A DNA stretch of 64,000 nucleotides from Tachypleus tridentatus (Eukaryota; Arthropoda; Merostomata; Xiphosura; Limulidae), in the NCBI RefSeq assembly GCF_004210375.1, contig NC_134834.1, forward strand, positions 92,694,170 through 92,758,169, written 5' to 3'. The notes beneath the pieces were generated by a model. The model was not told the DNA's origin and searched no databases. It saw only the letters and a list, made by a program, of their open reading frames with translations. Each line of letters begins with the position of its first letter. Position 1 is the first letter of the stretch. Made by a program: the position numbers and the translations under genes. Positions 12,531 through 24,395 of the stretch are shown piece after piece.

Positions 12531-14199
12531 CTTGATTTATAACTAAAGATGCTTTTGCGATTATGACTTTGTTTCGGTTATAAACTATGCTCATTTGTGA
12601 AAATTGTAATCAGTGCTTTCGAAAACTAATAAGTTTAAATGATATAGTTGTTCATAAAGAGAAGTATTGAAATATACAGAAAAATATAATTTCTGGTTTG
12701 CCTGTCAGTTTTATATAAACAGAAACATTACTTGTTTTAGCCTTAGATGAACACAAGAGTCAAGCTTTCAAAATTTGCCATTAGTTGTGGGAGATACATC
12801 AACAACGTTATGTCCTATCCTGCTCTTTGCATTTATTAACATATAAAACTACACGTGAGTTTTAAATAATTGTTCTTTTCAGTACAAAAGTTGTAAAAGT
12901 TCGTGAGGTAAATTATTGGCTGTAATATTTGTTTATTTTTAAAATAATGGGTAATAAATATATGTGATAAAACCTAACATATATAACAATGTTATAAAAA
13001 TTGTCTCGTTGAAATAAGTGTTTTACTTCTGACAAACGTGTTAAAATTTTATGGAACTGTAGAAGAACTACTTTTGATCGGATCGTGTGTCTAAAGTTGT
13101 ACTGTTCTGAGTAAGACCTAATAACAACGTCGTCAGTCTATAAAAGCACTGTCGGCCCTTGTAAAAATAACGTAAACGACATTTATAAAGTAACTTGTAA
13201 AACGAAACGTTTTGTTAAGAACGCTAAAAAAAAGTCACAGGGATACAGGTAGAGTAATAAAAACAAAAAAGTTAAACTATAGATTTGTATGTTAAATTAT
13301 TGCATAATATTTAGAGATTTAAATAAAAGTATTCTGGTAACATGTTTTTCTTGTGAATTATAATTGGAATACAAGAACTGTCCACTAACATTTTCGTTTA
13401 TAAATTATACAAAATATTAATACTAAACCGAAATGAACAAGTGGTAATAAGGACATTATATACAAAATATTTATGAAAGCAAATCCAGTAGTTTTTAAAA
13501 TAAGATATTGACGTAACTACAGTAGTACATCTGAACGTTTTGTTAATACACTCTTCAGTGTGTGTAACATTAGCCTTATTTAGTTAGAGTTTGTGATTTT
13601 ATGATTTTACTTATATACTCGATGATAGTACATCTGTACAGAGAGGATTAAACACATTTGTCAGAAACATAAATAATTAATTCATAGAGTCTAATTCAAC
13701 AGAAATTAGGCAAGAATCGTAGGCTGACTGAACTTACCCATACAATATTTATATATTATAAACATATATTTAGTGTTTTGTATCATCTTGTAAAGTGAAA
13801 AACCGCGTTTGCAGATTTTTAAATTTGATGACAAACGAAAGCTCCAGTTAAAATATGAACTATTATCATAATAAATTATTATGTATACAAGAATTGTAAA
13901 CTAGGTGAAATGTACTTGTCCTGTCAACTATTGAGAAATAGGATATTGTGAATACACTTTTAATGTTTTTTATCGGTATGTAAAGTGAAAGAACCAGAAA
14001 GTTAGGTTAACTGACTTTTAACTTCAGTGTTATGTGAAGTGGCTGACTGTGATTAAACAACACATAAACTGGGATTTATTATCAAAGTGGAATCACCCGC
14101 TTTCAGATGAGACGTGTCACAATAAATAACGAAATATAAATACTGTTCATTCTGTGTTTACACAAGATTACTCACAGGAGACACATAACTTTTATTTCG
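12531..14199. other. AT-rich intergenic DNA
   Basis: No gene, SINE or tandem array recognised in 1.7 kb. A TATAAAAG at 13139-13146 has no open frame behind it. Confidence 0.5.
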
Positions 14200-14242
14200 C
14201 GCAAAGCTACACAGAGGCTATCTGCGCTAGCCGTACCTAATT
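14200..14242 (-). mobile_element. SINE family A, tail fragment
   Basis: Only the 3' end of the SINE is present (TTTCGCGCAAAGCTACAC through GCTAGCCGTACC). It stops where the duplicated segment at 14243 begins. Confidence 0.75.
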
Positions 14243-14346
14243 AACACTGACAATATCTGACTCATCTTTAACTAGAATAACAAGCAAACGTTCAAAACCC
14301 ATACTCACAGATAGGTGGCCAAGAGGAGGAGTGTTAACAAATGACG
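14243..14346 (+). repeat. Low-copy duplicated segment, empty-site copy
   Basis: About 104 bp shared with 18554-18800, starting AACACTGACAATATCTGA and ending GTGTTAACAAATGACG. This copy is uninterrupted, while the other carries a SINE B insertion with a 12-bp target duplication. Confidence 0.88.
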
Positions 14347-14350
14347 TTTA

Positions 14351-14620
14351 CTTTTTGTTTTTGAATTTTGCGCAAAACTACACGAGGGCTATCTGCGCTA
14401 GCCGTTCCTAATTTAACAGTGGAAGACTAGAGGGAAAGCAGTTAGTCATCACCACCCACCGCCCACTCTTTGACTAATATTTTACTAACAAATAGTGGGA
14501 ATGACCGTTACATTATAACGCCCCTACGACTGACAGGTCTAGTACGTTTGGTGCGACGGTTATTCGAACCCGCGACCATCATATTACCAGTCGTGTGCCC
14601 TAACCACGTGGCCATGCCTC
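14351..14620 (-). mobile_element. SINE family A
   Basis: Near-complete minus-strand copy, from the T-rich tail complement to GGCCATGCC at the head. The B box reads GTTATTCGAACCC reversed. Confidence 0.88.
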
Positions 14621-15217
14621 CCCTTCCATTTGCACAACGGCAATGGTGCAGGTTTATAACACTAAAAACCGGATTTTGATATCTGTCGTGGGCAGATAAA
14701 TATAATTGTGTTGTGTCTCATAGTCTTCGGTTTCATTTCCCGCCCATACAGCTGTTATTTTCAAACTGGTTACACTTCTTTTCTTCTTTTGGTTCATTTC
14801 TTTATTTTGGTGTATTTTAACTTGTCACTTTCATATGAGGTTTGGATACCACACTCTTTAACCGGTTCCTAGAAGAGGGCATTTGCTGTTGGAACCACCT
14901 TTCACAAGTATGCACCTGATCCCAAAACATTCTTTCTTGTGCCATAAATACTTCAGTCTTTGATCTCATAGCTTTGTTTTAAGTGAAACATCCAGGTTAA
15001 TTACACACTACTCTGTCCTGGCTATAATTTATATTTCTGTACTGAAATTGTGACTTTTTTTTTCAGTAACCAGAACTGAAGTCATTTGAGCAACCAGTAA
15101 GAACGACTAATCTCAAACAACTAATACAGTGTTACGATAAGAAGCTGAACAAACGTCCTGGAGCTAAGAACCGTATCGATTAAACCTCATTTCAACGACT
15201 AATAAGCTTTTTGGTTA

Positions 15218-15477
15218 GTTTGTTTGTTTGTTTTTGAATTTCGGGTAAAGCTACTCAAAGGCTATCTGTGCTATCCATCCCTAATTTAGCAGTGTAAGAC
15301 TAGAAGGAAGTCAACTCTTGGGCTACTCTTTTACCAACGAATAGTGGGATTTACAACCACATATTAATAACGCCCCATACGGTTGAAATGACAAGCATGT
15401 TTGGTTTGAGGGGAATTCGAATCCACGACCCTCAGATTACGAGTCGAACTTCCTAACCACCTGGCCATGTTGAGCCA
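15218..15477 (-). mobile_element. SINE family A with internal deletion
   Basis: Near-complete minus-strand copy. About two dozen core bases are missing between TAGAAGGAAG and TCAACTCTTGGG near 15310. Confidence 0.86.
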
Positions 15478-16040
15478 GGATAATGAGCAGCAAGTGTAAA
15501 AACCACTACTGTTTGACATTTGTGGAAGATGTTCGCACCCTGTACCATCGTTCGTCACTAGTTGTTTTTCTATTGTTCTTCCAAATTATCTCCAAAATCA
15601 AATTACATTTGAAACCCAACCATGATTTCCAGGACACTTTCAGAACTGATGGTTTACTTTCAAAGTTCATAATATACTTCCTCTAGTAATTGCACCATTG
15701 CTACAGACACTCTTTTTAGAGTTGATTGCTTACCTCAAGATACATAATCTATTTGCAATTTTGAACTTACTAATACTATAGGTTTCAGCTACAACTTTTC
15801 TTTTTCGCAAAAATGTTAATAATAATACGACTGTTTATAAAGATTCTAAGACGTGTAGTTGTACTATTAAATTTAGCAGGTCTAGTAGCATTCATTAAGG
15901 TTGTGTGTTACTAGTGTATCCAATCTACTTGGTAGGATTACAAACATTACCGCTGTTTCTCTTGAGACTATATCTTACTTGTGTTGGTAAATTAGTAATA
16001 TTATTAACATTCATTAAAACATTTTGATGTCTTTTAAACT

Positions 16041-16304
16041 TTGTTTATTTTGTATTTCACGCAAAACTGCACGTGGGTTATTTGCACTAGCTGTTCCTAA
16101 TTTAGTAGTGATAGACCAGGAAGAAGGCAGCTAGTCAAAACAATCCACCGCCATTTCTTGGGATACTCTTTTACCAACAAAGAATAGGATTAATCGTCAC
16201 ATTATAACGCCTCCACGACTGAAAGAGCGAGCATGTTCAGTGGCGGGGATTCGAACCCCTGGCTCTAATATTGGGAGTTGAGTGCTGTAATCACTAGGCC
16301 ATGT
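16041..16304 (-). mobile_element. SINE family A
   Basis: Full minus-strand copy with moderate divergence. The reversed B box GGGATTCGAACCCC lies at about 16246. Confidence 0.86.
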
Positions 16305-17914
16305 AAATTTAAATTTTAAAAGTACTCTTTGTGTAAACTTGAAAGTTCGCAATCTACCTGTATCGGAAAGTATTATGACAAGATTAGTAATACCATAAGA
16401 ATTCACCAATTTTTCATGATTTAAATTTATTCGCATTATCAGTAACACCAGTAGAATTCGTCAAAATATTGTGAAACACCTGAATTCATATGTTTAATCA
16501 TATTGGCGCGTGCATCAGGATATCGTAGCTTATTGGTATTCGAATTTGCAAGTTGAAATGCACTAAAATTCCTCCAGTTTTGAAATACTGACCAGAAGAA
16601 AGGCAACCAGCAGCGATTGATGTTACAGAGATTTGTCTCGTGTTGTTACAACGTGCCGACAGAGAAAATATGTTGTATCTTCAGCGACATCTTGTCTCAA
16701 ACCACAGATCCTTTAACTAACAGCTCATCAGCCCGACACCCTGACCACTAAGCCACGACCAGCTCATTTGTTTTGGTAAGTTTGATAAGTTTGCTGCCTT
16801 TTATTAAAATATTGGGACTAGTCTTGTTTACCACTCCTAGCGTCACTCAGAAGGAAATGATAATTTGTTAATATAAGTAAGTTAGTGTGCTAAGTGAGTC
16901 CTCACACTTTCTTGTGTAAGCTTAATGGATCATTTTTAAGCACCCTAACGGAGAATAACACAATGTAACAAAATTTTTACTTTTTCTTGTTCCTGAACAG
17001 AAAGTGTTATTTCCCAATTGTTTAGGCCTAAAGTAAATGGAAAAGACCTATTTTTCTCCTCAAACTTTGCTCTTGTGACCTGGGAGCGTATAACGAAAAC
17101 ATGATGGGAGACTATATTTGGGGGCTCATACGTAAAAGTGATTTACATTACAGTCGCAAATCTCGAAGGACTACTCACTTCTAAACATTTTTGTATAACT
17201 TTAGTATAAATACATGTAAATCGTGATTCATATGTTGGCTTATTCAGACCTTATGTATATGAAAATGTGAAAATTTATCTGTTTTTACGTAGAAAATAAG
17301 TTAATTTCTAAATTTCTATGTCCAGGTCACAAAAGCAAAGTTTGAAGGGAATAATGTCCAGTTTTTGTACTTTTACAACATAAGCAATTAAGAAATAACA
17401 CATACTATCCAGGAACAAAATTTGTGTTACATTGTGTAATTTGTGAAATGATATTAAAATCTCGTCCTAATTGTGTTGTTTTTTTTTCAAATTATGGAAG
17501 CATTATGCTCTCTTCAGTAAGGCAAAGATCATCTATTTCGAAAATTGAATAAAAATTACGTTCTAATAGTCTTAAGTTTGAAATGAACTTAAGTGTTTAT
17601 TCTGATTGTTCCACGCTATTTTTTTCTCTGACTTGAAAAAGTAGTACAAATTTTCAATTTAACTTTATTTGCCAACATTTTATACCATCATTGAAACTTT
17701 ACTTTGAATGAATGCCCAAACGAATCTTTATTTACTTTACTTTAATTGGTAGATTGAAAGTTGTATCGACTGTGTTAGCTTATCACGTGAATTAAGATCA
17801 CTTGATGTATCAAGGCGGTTCCTTCTAAATATTTATTTTATATATTTGCTTAGTGCATTTTTCATAAACTAATTACAGCATTGGAACAGTTGCATTCAAT
17901 GGATTCTTTGTTCT
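16305..17914. other. AT-rich intergenic DNA
   Basis: No gene recognised. A degraded tRNA-like head fragment (CTGACCACTAAGCCACGACC) lies near 16740. Confidence 0.45.
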
Positions 17915-18060
17915 TAAGCTCAAAGCCACACAATGGACAATTTGTGTTCGTTTCATCGCGGGTATCGAAACACAGTTTTCAGCGTTATAAACTCTCAGTT
18001 ACCGTTGAACCTTCGTGGTACATTCACTTCCTTCAGTGGGTGTCTTTGGCCTTTTGCTTT
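17915..18060 (-). mobile_element. SINE family C, diverged
   Basis: Minus-strand tRNA-like repeat: CTCAAAGCCACACAATGG, CATCGCGGGTATCGAAAC (reversed B box), then AGCGTTATAAACTCTCAG. Confidence 0.65.
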
Positions 18061-18553
18061 CCTTACACTTTTGACTAGACGGGTAAGTACATGTCATTGT
18101 GAAGGGCTCTACTTCACGTTCTACTTAGCTTAATAAGAGCAGATTAATTTTAATTTTATTTAAGCAATTCAAAACCAAAAACTAGAATTCTAATTCATTT
18201 GATAGGTTTTTTCCTGGATTTCTCTTTCAGCTGAACATGCTGTTGAATTAAAAGCTTGATACATTTTAATACTCAGTTGCTATTGAAATATTTAGACAGT
18301 GGTTTGAAGCTCTTGTTTCTTGGTAACAATTTGTTAAAAAGTGGAAATCGGGCGTCTAAGTAGGGCAAAAATGTAAAACATGCTAAGAAAAACTTTTAAG
18401 GGTGATTACCATATTTACAAATGGCATCTACTGAATCTGGGGTCTTTGACCCATACGTGCAAATGCAAATAGTCGAACAAGGATATTTTTCATTATCGTG
18501 AACCGCGATGACGAATTCCTCATCTTTGCAAATAGTGCTGTAAAACACTGACT

Positions 18554-18802
18554 AAACACTGACAGTATCTGATTCATCTTTAACTGGAATAACAAGCAAA
18601 CGTTCAAAACCCATACTCACAGATAGGTGGCCAAGAGGAGTGTGTGTTTTGTGTGTTTTTTCTTATAGCAAAGCCACAGCGGGCTATCTGCTGAATCCAC
18701 CGAGGGGAATCGAACCCCTGATTTTAGGGTTGTAAATCCGTGGACTTACCACTGTACTAGCGGGAGACTCGGCCAAGAGGAGGAGTGTTAACAAATGACG
18801 CC
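18554..18802 (+). repeat. Low-copy duplicated segment, SINE-filled copy
   Basis: Second copy of the segment at 14243-14346, split after GGCCAAGAGGAG by a SINE B. The last 12 bases before the insertion are repeated after it (18629-18640 and 18771-18782). Confidence 0.88.
18641..18770 (-). mobile_element. SINE family B, complete, with target-site duplication
   Basis: A 130-bp insertion bounded by direct repeats GGCCAAGAGGAG. Minus orientation: TTTTTTCTTATAGCAAAGCC tail, reversed B box GGAATCGAACCCC, then GACTTACCACTGTACTAGCGG at the head. The paralogous empty site at 14243-14346 fixes its exact limits, so it defines the family length. Confidence 0.93.
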
Positions 18803-18853
18803 TGGTATGATATTCATATAATATTAACACATGCGCATAACATTAAACATTTA

Positions 18854-18891
18854 GTTTGGTTTGTTTTGAAATTCGCGCAAAGCTACACGAG
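18854..18891 (-). mobile_element. SINE family A, tail fragment
   Basis: Only about 38 bp of the 3' end (TTGTTTTGAAATTCGCGCAA and AGCTACACGAG); the rest is missing. Confidence 0.7.
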
Positions 18892-19769
18892 TGCGACTAG
18901 AAAGGTAAGGTCTGAATCATTAATATATTGTATGACCTCGGACTTTGTACAGATGGAAGGAAGGGAAATTTCTACATCTTTATTTTTTATACGTTTACAT
19001 ATGTAGTTAATTAGTTATGAAATTTTGAAAGGGTTATATAGTTATATTTATTATGAGTAAATGGCTTTAGTACAGAATTTTATACTAGTCATATCTATTT
19101 TGATTTATATATGTACATATCTGTTTCTTTTTTATACAGCTCGTTGTTCTTTTGTCCTTAAAGAAAGAACCAAATTATAGTTTGTAAATAAGCAAATAGA
19201 TGGCGCTATTTAGACGTATAACACATTACACCGAACTGAAGTCAATTACAGACCATATTAACAGTCCCCCATTGGGATATTGGAAAAAAAACTACCTTTG
19301 AAATAAGGAATTTGATTTCCTTCGGTGAACATAGCAGATATTTCAAAAACTTACACAATAGTAAAATAATTTATGATTAAATCCATAACTATAAATAAGT
19401 CTGAATATTAAAATAATTTATGATTAAATCGACAAGTCTGATTATAATTTTATCGAACTTTAACAAACACTTTTTTATTGTCACATTGTGTTAATAGTCT
19501 TAGTTGCACAACTGCTGAAACGTTAAGCTAGTTTATAAATTACAGAGTAATGAAAATTCTGAACTAACCATTTACCAGTAAATATATGTCAGTTCTAAAC
19601 TAACCATTTACCAATAGAACTATATCGAGTCCTGCAACAATATAACAATAGATTATTTCAGATTATCAATAAGTAGTATTTGTTACAAGTTTATCAAAGA
19701 AAATCAACACCATATTGTGTTCAAAACATGAGATACATAGTTGTAAGAAGAACACAAGTTTATATACTG
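18892..19769. other. AT-rich intergenic DNA
   Basis: No gene recognised. A degraded SINE B piece (GGTGAACATAGCAGATATTTC) lies at about 19323-19343. Confidence 0.45.
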
Positions 19770-19774
19770 CAAGC

Positions 19775-20155
19775 CAGCGTATTAGTTCAGCGCACGGTAA
19801 AGGTATAGAGCTTCTCTGAAATTACACAGGGACAACAGATCCAAATGCAATCCCTTCTTGACGTTTCCGAGAGACCAACATAACAGTTTGTGAAACACGT
19901 AAGTGCTCCCTGGGCGACATAGTGGCAAACAGTCAAAGCTTTCCCTCCCTCGAGAGCGACATGAGGGGGTCTCATCCGCTTGCTAAACCTCATTTCAATC
20001 CCCAGAATATCATAAGAGTGTCTCTGAACCCTGATAGAAATAGATAGAATATGATAAGAATAAAATAGGACCCATGAGGGGTAACATGGAGGTTCAGATC
20101 CGAACGCTAACCCCCCTCCCAAGAGGCTAAGCACTTGTGTAAACTTTGGTTGAGA
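19775..20155. other. Unidentified GC-richer island
   Basis: Clearly less AT-rich than its flanks, with an open frame of 115 codons on the minus strand at 19787-20134. That frame has no signal peptide, recognisable domain or convincing splice sites. It could be an old transposon fragment, a non-coding RNA or an isolated exon; I cannot decide. Confidence 0.3.
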
Positions 20156-20201
20156 TGGGTTAAACTATGAGTGTGAAAGTGAAATAACATACGTTATTTC
20201 T

Positions 20202-20222
20202 ATTATACACACACACACACAC
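20202..20222. repeat. (AC)n microsatellite
   Basis: About ten AC units in a row. Confidence 0.9.
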
Positions 20223-20644
20223 ATTTATATATAGAGAGAAGGAAAGATTAGTAATGATAGTAAATGTTTAACAATATTTGCTAATTACCATGTTAATAAA
20301 ATCACTGCGATATAGAAAGTATTTTACACAGTGAAAAAGTTAAGTTTTCATTTACTTTAGCAAGAACAAAAAAATTGCACTCTTTTAAAAAAAGAAGTTC
20401 TCTCTCTCATATTTGAATATCTTAGCTTAAAAATATAACATAATATTTTTGTAATAACAGATGTCAAAATCACACGTGATTAATGGATTGCCGATGAGAA
20501 CCGATTTATCTAATAGTGTACCGACGTCTTTATTACAATAACTGTCGAAAAATGTGGTTTGTAGCGCGTGGACGCTCTGAAGATGAACACATTTTACTTA
20601 ATTTTTGTTGATGTTGTGACATACATTTTACATAATGAAACAGG

Positions 20645-20752
20645 TTTGTGTGTTTTCTTATAACAAAGCCACATCGGGCTATCTGCTGAATCCACCGAGG
20701 GGAATCGAACTCCTAATTTTAGGGTTGTAAATCCGCTGTACTAGCGAGAGAC
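20645..20752 (-). mobile_element. SINE family B
   Basis: Minus-strand copy close to the one at 18641-18770, sharing GCTATCTGCTGAATCCACCG and GGGAATCGAA. It has a small deletion on the head side. Confidence 0.85.
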
Positions 20753-21147
20753 TAGATTTGTCTTAAATAGACCAAAATCAGAGCAAAGTTTTGCTATTTG
20801 TGTAAAATGATGAATTAATTTGCACCGCATATTCAAAATCTATAATGACAATTATCACTATATGGAATAATAATTAATAATAATTAATATCAATTTTGAG
20901 AAGAAAACTTCAAAGAAAGAAATAATATCTACTGCACATAACTTAAGTAATGTGACAAAGAAGAATTTACAGGGACATTGTAAACTGGTTTAATTTTCAA
21001 TAGCCTTAATTTTAGAATAATAAATACCTCGCTTTCATTAGGAGATAAATGTCTTGTAGATAATTAGATTTCCTTGGTTTATTTTATCTAGTTTGGTTAA
21101 TATATAATTAGTAGAGCCTAAACTGGTTTACCAGTGACATTTATCAT

Positions 21148-21420
21148 GGTCAGGCATGGCCAGGTGGGTTAAGCCTCGTAATCTGATAGTCGCGGGTTCT
21201 AATCCCCGTCGCACCAAACATGCTCGCACTTTCAGCCGTGGGGACGTTATAATGTGACAGTCAATCCCACTATTCGTTGGTAAAAGAGTAGCCCAGGAGT
21301 TGGCGGTGGGTGGTGATGACTAGCTGCCTTCCCTCTAGTCTTACACTGCTAAATTAAGGACGGCTAGCGCAGATAGCCCTCGTGTAGATTTGCGCGAAAT
21401 TCCAAAAAACAAACAAAAAA
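21148..21420 (+). mobile_element. SINE family A
   Basis: Near-complete plus-strand copy with a short deletion in the tRNA-like head (GGGTTAAGCCTCGTAATC). B box GGGTTCTAATCCC. The tail ends in CAAAAAAC repeats. Confidence 0.9.
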
Positions 21421-21814
21421 CATTTATGGTGAATCGTTCAGCCTTTAGGCTACTTTATTAACACATCACAAATAAGTTATTCTTCATCCTACTGCATTAG
21501 TTTTCTTTCTTTCATTAGTCTTAGCTATACTGATCATATTTTTAAGTGTCGAAATTTTAGTTTTCAGTCGACCAGGGTGTAAATACTAAAAGAATTAATG
21601 TTGTTTTACTCTGTGAAATGCAGTAATTACAACAGGATGTTGTTTGTTTTTCTGATTTCCCAGCATGTCTTTACTTTGATCTTCCGAACCATAATTCTCA
21701 CGATTAGCATGAATTATTTTAAACAAAGACCCTTCCGATTAGAGTTAAATATTTATTGATTAAGTAATTATTTACTGATGCATGAGGATAAAATGAAAGA
21801 AAAGGCCAGACGCT

Positions 21815-22148
21815 TAAACATTTTCGTAGAATTTATTTTTTTTTTATTTTGAAACACAATCAATAAATCATGTATAATAATAATACTATATACAGAAAGT
21901 TTGAATTAAAACCCTCAGTCTATAAATTTTACACATCCCTTATTCCTCTCACGCAGGATTATACCCATTTTAATTTACATAATCAATATATTTTTCTAAT
22001 AAATTAGAAAAGATTAACACAAAAAATCAACAAATAAAAACGTGATTTTTTAGCGCTGATAAGACATAAACTGTTTTTTACAACAAGTTCACCATCCGCT
22101 ATTTGTGCTTAAAAACTAAATGGCTAAGTGTATTAAAATAATATTGAA
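21815..22148 (-). other. Probable 3' UTR of the cuticle-like gene
   Basis: AT-rich sequence after the stop. On the minus strand AATAAA occurs near 21832-21848, giving a UTR of about 0.3 kb. No SINE inside. Confidence 0.5.
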
Positions 22149-23122
22149 TTAAAATCCGATCTGTGAGAGAATGTCTTTAAAGGTGTCTTTACCACCGTGC
22201 ATGGATCCCATGATGTCGTGGAGCGCAGCTTCTGCTTCGTCAGCATTCATTTTACGGTCCATCTTCACGTGCATCTCCTTCACTTGCATATGGCCACTAC
22301 TGTGAGGATCGCGGACAGTGTAAACCGTTTCGTGACCATAGGACTGAGCCTTACCATTACTCTGTCCGTAGACTGGAGTTTTCTGGCCATAAATGTGACC
22401 TTAGGTTGACCATACGTAACAGCTCTGTGTCCAGCATAAGCTCCAGAAGCGGATTGACCATAGGCTCCATGTCCGGCATAAGCTCCAGAAGCAGGTTGAC
22501 CATAGGCTCCATGTCCGGCATAAGCTCCAGAAGCAGGTTGACCATAGGCTCCATGTCCGGCATAAGCTCCAGAAGCAGGTTGACCATAGGCTCCATACCC
22601 AGCATAAGCTCCAGAAACAGGCTGACCATAGGCTCCATGTCCGGCATAAGCTCCAGAAGCGGGTTGACTATAGACTCCGTAATGGGAGTACGCTCTGGAA
22701 GCAGGTTGACCGTAAGCCCTGTGGGTAGCATAGGCTCCGTAAAGCTGTTGAGTCTGGGGAGCATAACGTCCGTAGAATGCGTGTGGGGTATAGCGTAGAC
22801 TATACCTACCACGAGTACACATACAGCAATAACAGTCTGTAAGGAGAAATAAATAAATAAAGATTAAGCACGAAATAATACACTTTCCACCACCACCACC
22901 ACCACAGACTTGTGAATGTGACTTTTGAGTCATAGGTGATGTCTTTAATAAACAAACAACAATTATTGGAACTTCAATTTTAACATGTTACACAGTGGGA
23001 AATATTTATATCTATCTAAGAGCTGAAATTAATCTATATAAACTTTGAGTTTTTAAGAATAAACAAGTTATCTATGAAACTATTCTACCATAGTAGAAAG
23101 GCACTCCACCTACCGTTTTCAT
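22149..23122 (-). CDS. Secreted GAYGQ-repeat structural (cuticle-like) protein, frame broken twice
   Basis: Two-exon minus-strand gene. Exon 1 coding (23122-23114) is ATG AAA ACG before GTAGGT. Exon 2 (22836-22149) follows TTACAG and ends in TAA. Together they start MKTTVIAVCVLVVGIVYA, a typical signal peptide; a tiny first exon inside the signal peptide is common in arthropod cuticle genes. The mature part is a Tyr/Gln-rich stretch, then about seven 14-residue repeats (GAYAGHGAYGQPAS), then a non-repetitive tail ending KDILSQIGF. The signal peptide, repeats and tail lie in three different frames. One missing base near 22787-22790 (CCCC run) and one near 22402-22405 (AAGG) would explain both breaks. 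The coding length is 697 nt, and 699 would give 232 aa. I see no R&R chitin-binding consensus. It is either a real gene with assembly indels or a young pseudogene. Confidence 0.75.
22430..22720 (-). repeat. 42-bp coding tandem repeat in the cuticle-like gene
   Basis: About seven units of 42 bp (14 codons), very similar in the middle and more diverged toward the 5' end of the gene, as expected from unequal exchange. Confidence 0.9.
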
Positions 23123-23194
23123 CTTCTTTTCTCTATCTTTTTAAATGGAAAAGAACGAGCAACAATCTCGTTATAAGTTCTCTAATCTCGAAAC

Positions 23195-23240
23195 AGGTTG
23201 TTGTTCTCGACTGTGTTGCCATCTATATATATAGGTCTCC
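23195..23240 (-). promoter_or_regulatory. TATA promoter of the cuticle-like gene
   Basis: TATATATA on the minus strand at about 23224-23233, roughly 100 bp upstream of the ATG at 23122. A start site near 23195-23203 is inferred from normal TATA spacing. Confidence 0.6.
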
Positions 23241-24394
23241 CAGGACAAAGGAAAGCCCATGTAGAGCTACTCGGTAAGGAAATTTTCAACCTTAATAACT
23301 AGTTCAAGGAAAGGTTGCACAAGAAGACCAGAATGTTTGTGTTTCATTGTAGGAGGTACCTCTAGACAGACCATGATGCTTCTCTGTGGTGGAAACCCTA
23401 ATACACTGCAAAAGTAGAGTGTTTAATGAGCTTCCGGTATTTCCTAAATGGGTGTTGGGAAATGATCAATTCTTTTATCTGATTTGTTCATTTAAATTCA
23501 AATCGTTTTCTGATTGGTTAAATGGCTTGTCACGGGCCCCTGATTTCTCGTTGTCTTAGGGCGTATTGATATTCGACCCACTTTGACTTATCCCGACTTA
23601 ACCAAGGTATTATGAAAGTACTAGAAACTTCTAGGCCAACTCTCACTTTTACCCAAGTTGTCTGTAGGAAATGTGTTTATAACATTAAATGCTTTAGGCT
23701 AGGCGTTCTAAACCTCGTGTTAGCAATGTTATTAAATCGAGAATGTTCGCCTATTTACAGTTAAGATTTAAAAAAAAAACTTATGGCATTTCCGGGATGG
23801 TGCTATTTGCCCTAAAGTGGTAATTCTACAAACAAGAATGCCTCGTATCTGGGTTATTAATATCTATCCAAATGAAAAATATATACATATCAAAAGAATC
23901 ATACAGCATTACAAATAAGTAGTTTATTTAAATTAACATTACGTTCTAAAGACATCCCCATGGAAATATAATTTGTAAAATGAAAACATAACCAATCAGG
24001 ATGATTCGATAAATGCATTTTGCTTCTTTTTTTCTTTTTTTTTTACAAACCAGTATATAAATCCTGCTGCACACCCTGGGGATACAGTTCATACTCGCTA
24101 CCCTAGGGACTTAAGTCCCATTGCATACATTAGAGTCTCTTGTAAGACCTCCCCAGATGAGATTTAAAACAGTTGAGAATGTACAAAGAAGAGCTGAAAA
24201 TACAACATAAGTTTGTGTACATTTAGATTATACGTTAATGTCCACTTTCCATTTCATATCTGAATTATACGTCGTTTTCATAAATGCTAAATGTTGGTTG
24301 TTTTACGTTTTATAATTCTTTACGCCAATAATTACGTGTTTTATTTACATATAGTAGTAAAAATGGATTCGTCAGATCACAGTTACAATCCATA
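23241..24394. other. Upstream flank of the cuticle-like gene
   Basis: A mixed-composition segment (about 23330-23760) that may hold upstream control elements. A plus-strand TATATAAA at 24054-24061 is followed by an ACAGTTC initiator-like motif at about 24084, but by no convincing first coding exon. A divergent promoter there is only a possibility. Confidence 0.3.
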
Positions 24395-24395
24395 A

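Noticed and set aside
13139-13175. TATAAAAG promoter on the plus strand
   Set aside because: No open frame, splice donor or polyadenylation logic follows. In AT-rich DNA such motifs are common.
17881-18133. Two overlapping plus-strand frames of 65 codons
   Set aside because: They run through a diverged SINE C and have no independent coding evidence.
22357-22812. Overlapping 151-codon minus and 130-codon plus frames over the cuticle-like repeat
   Set aside because: Shadows of the 42-bp repeat. Only the GAYGQ frame gives a plausible protein, although the first residues of the 151-codon frame do belong to the real signal peptide.
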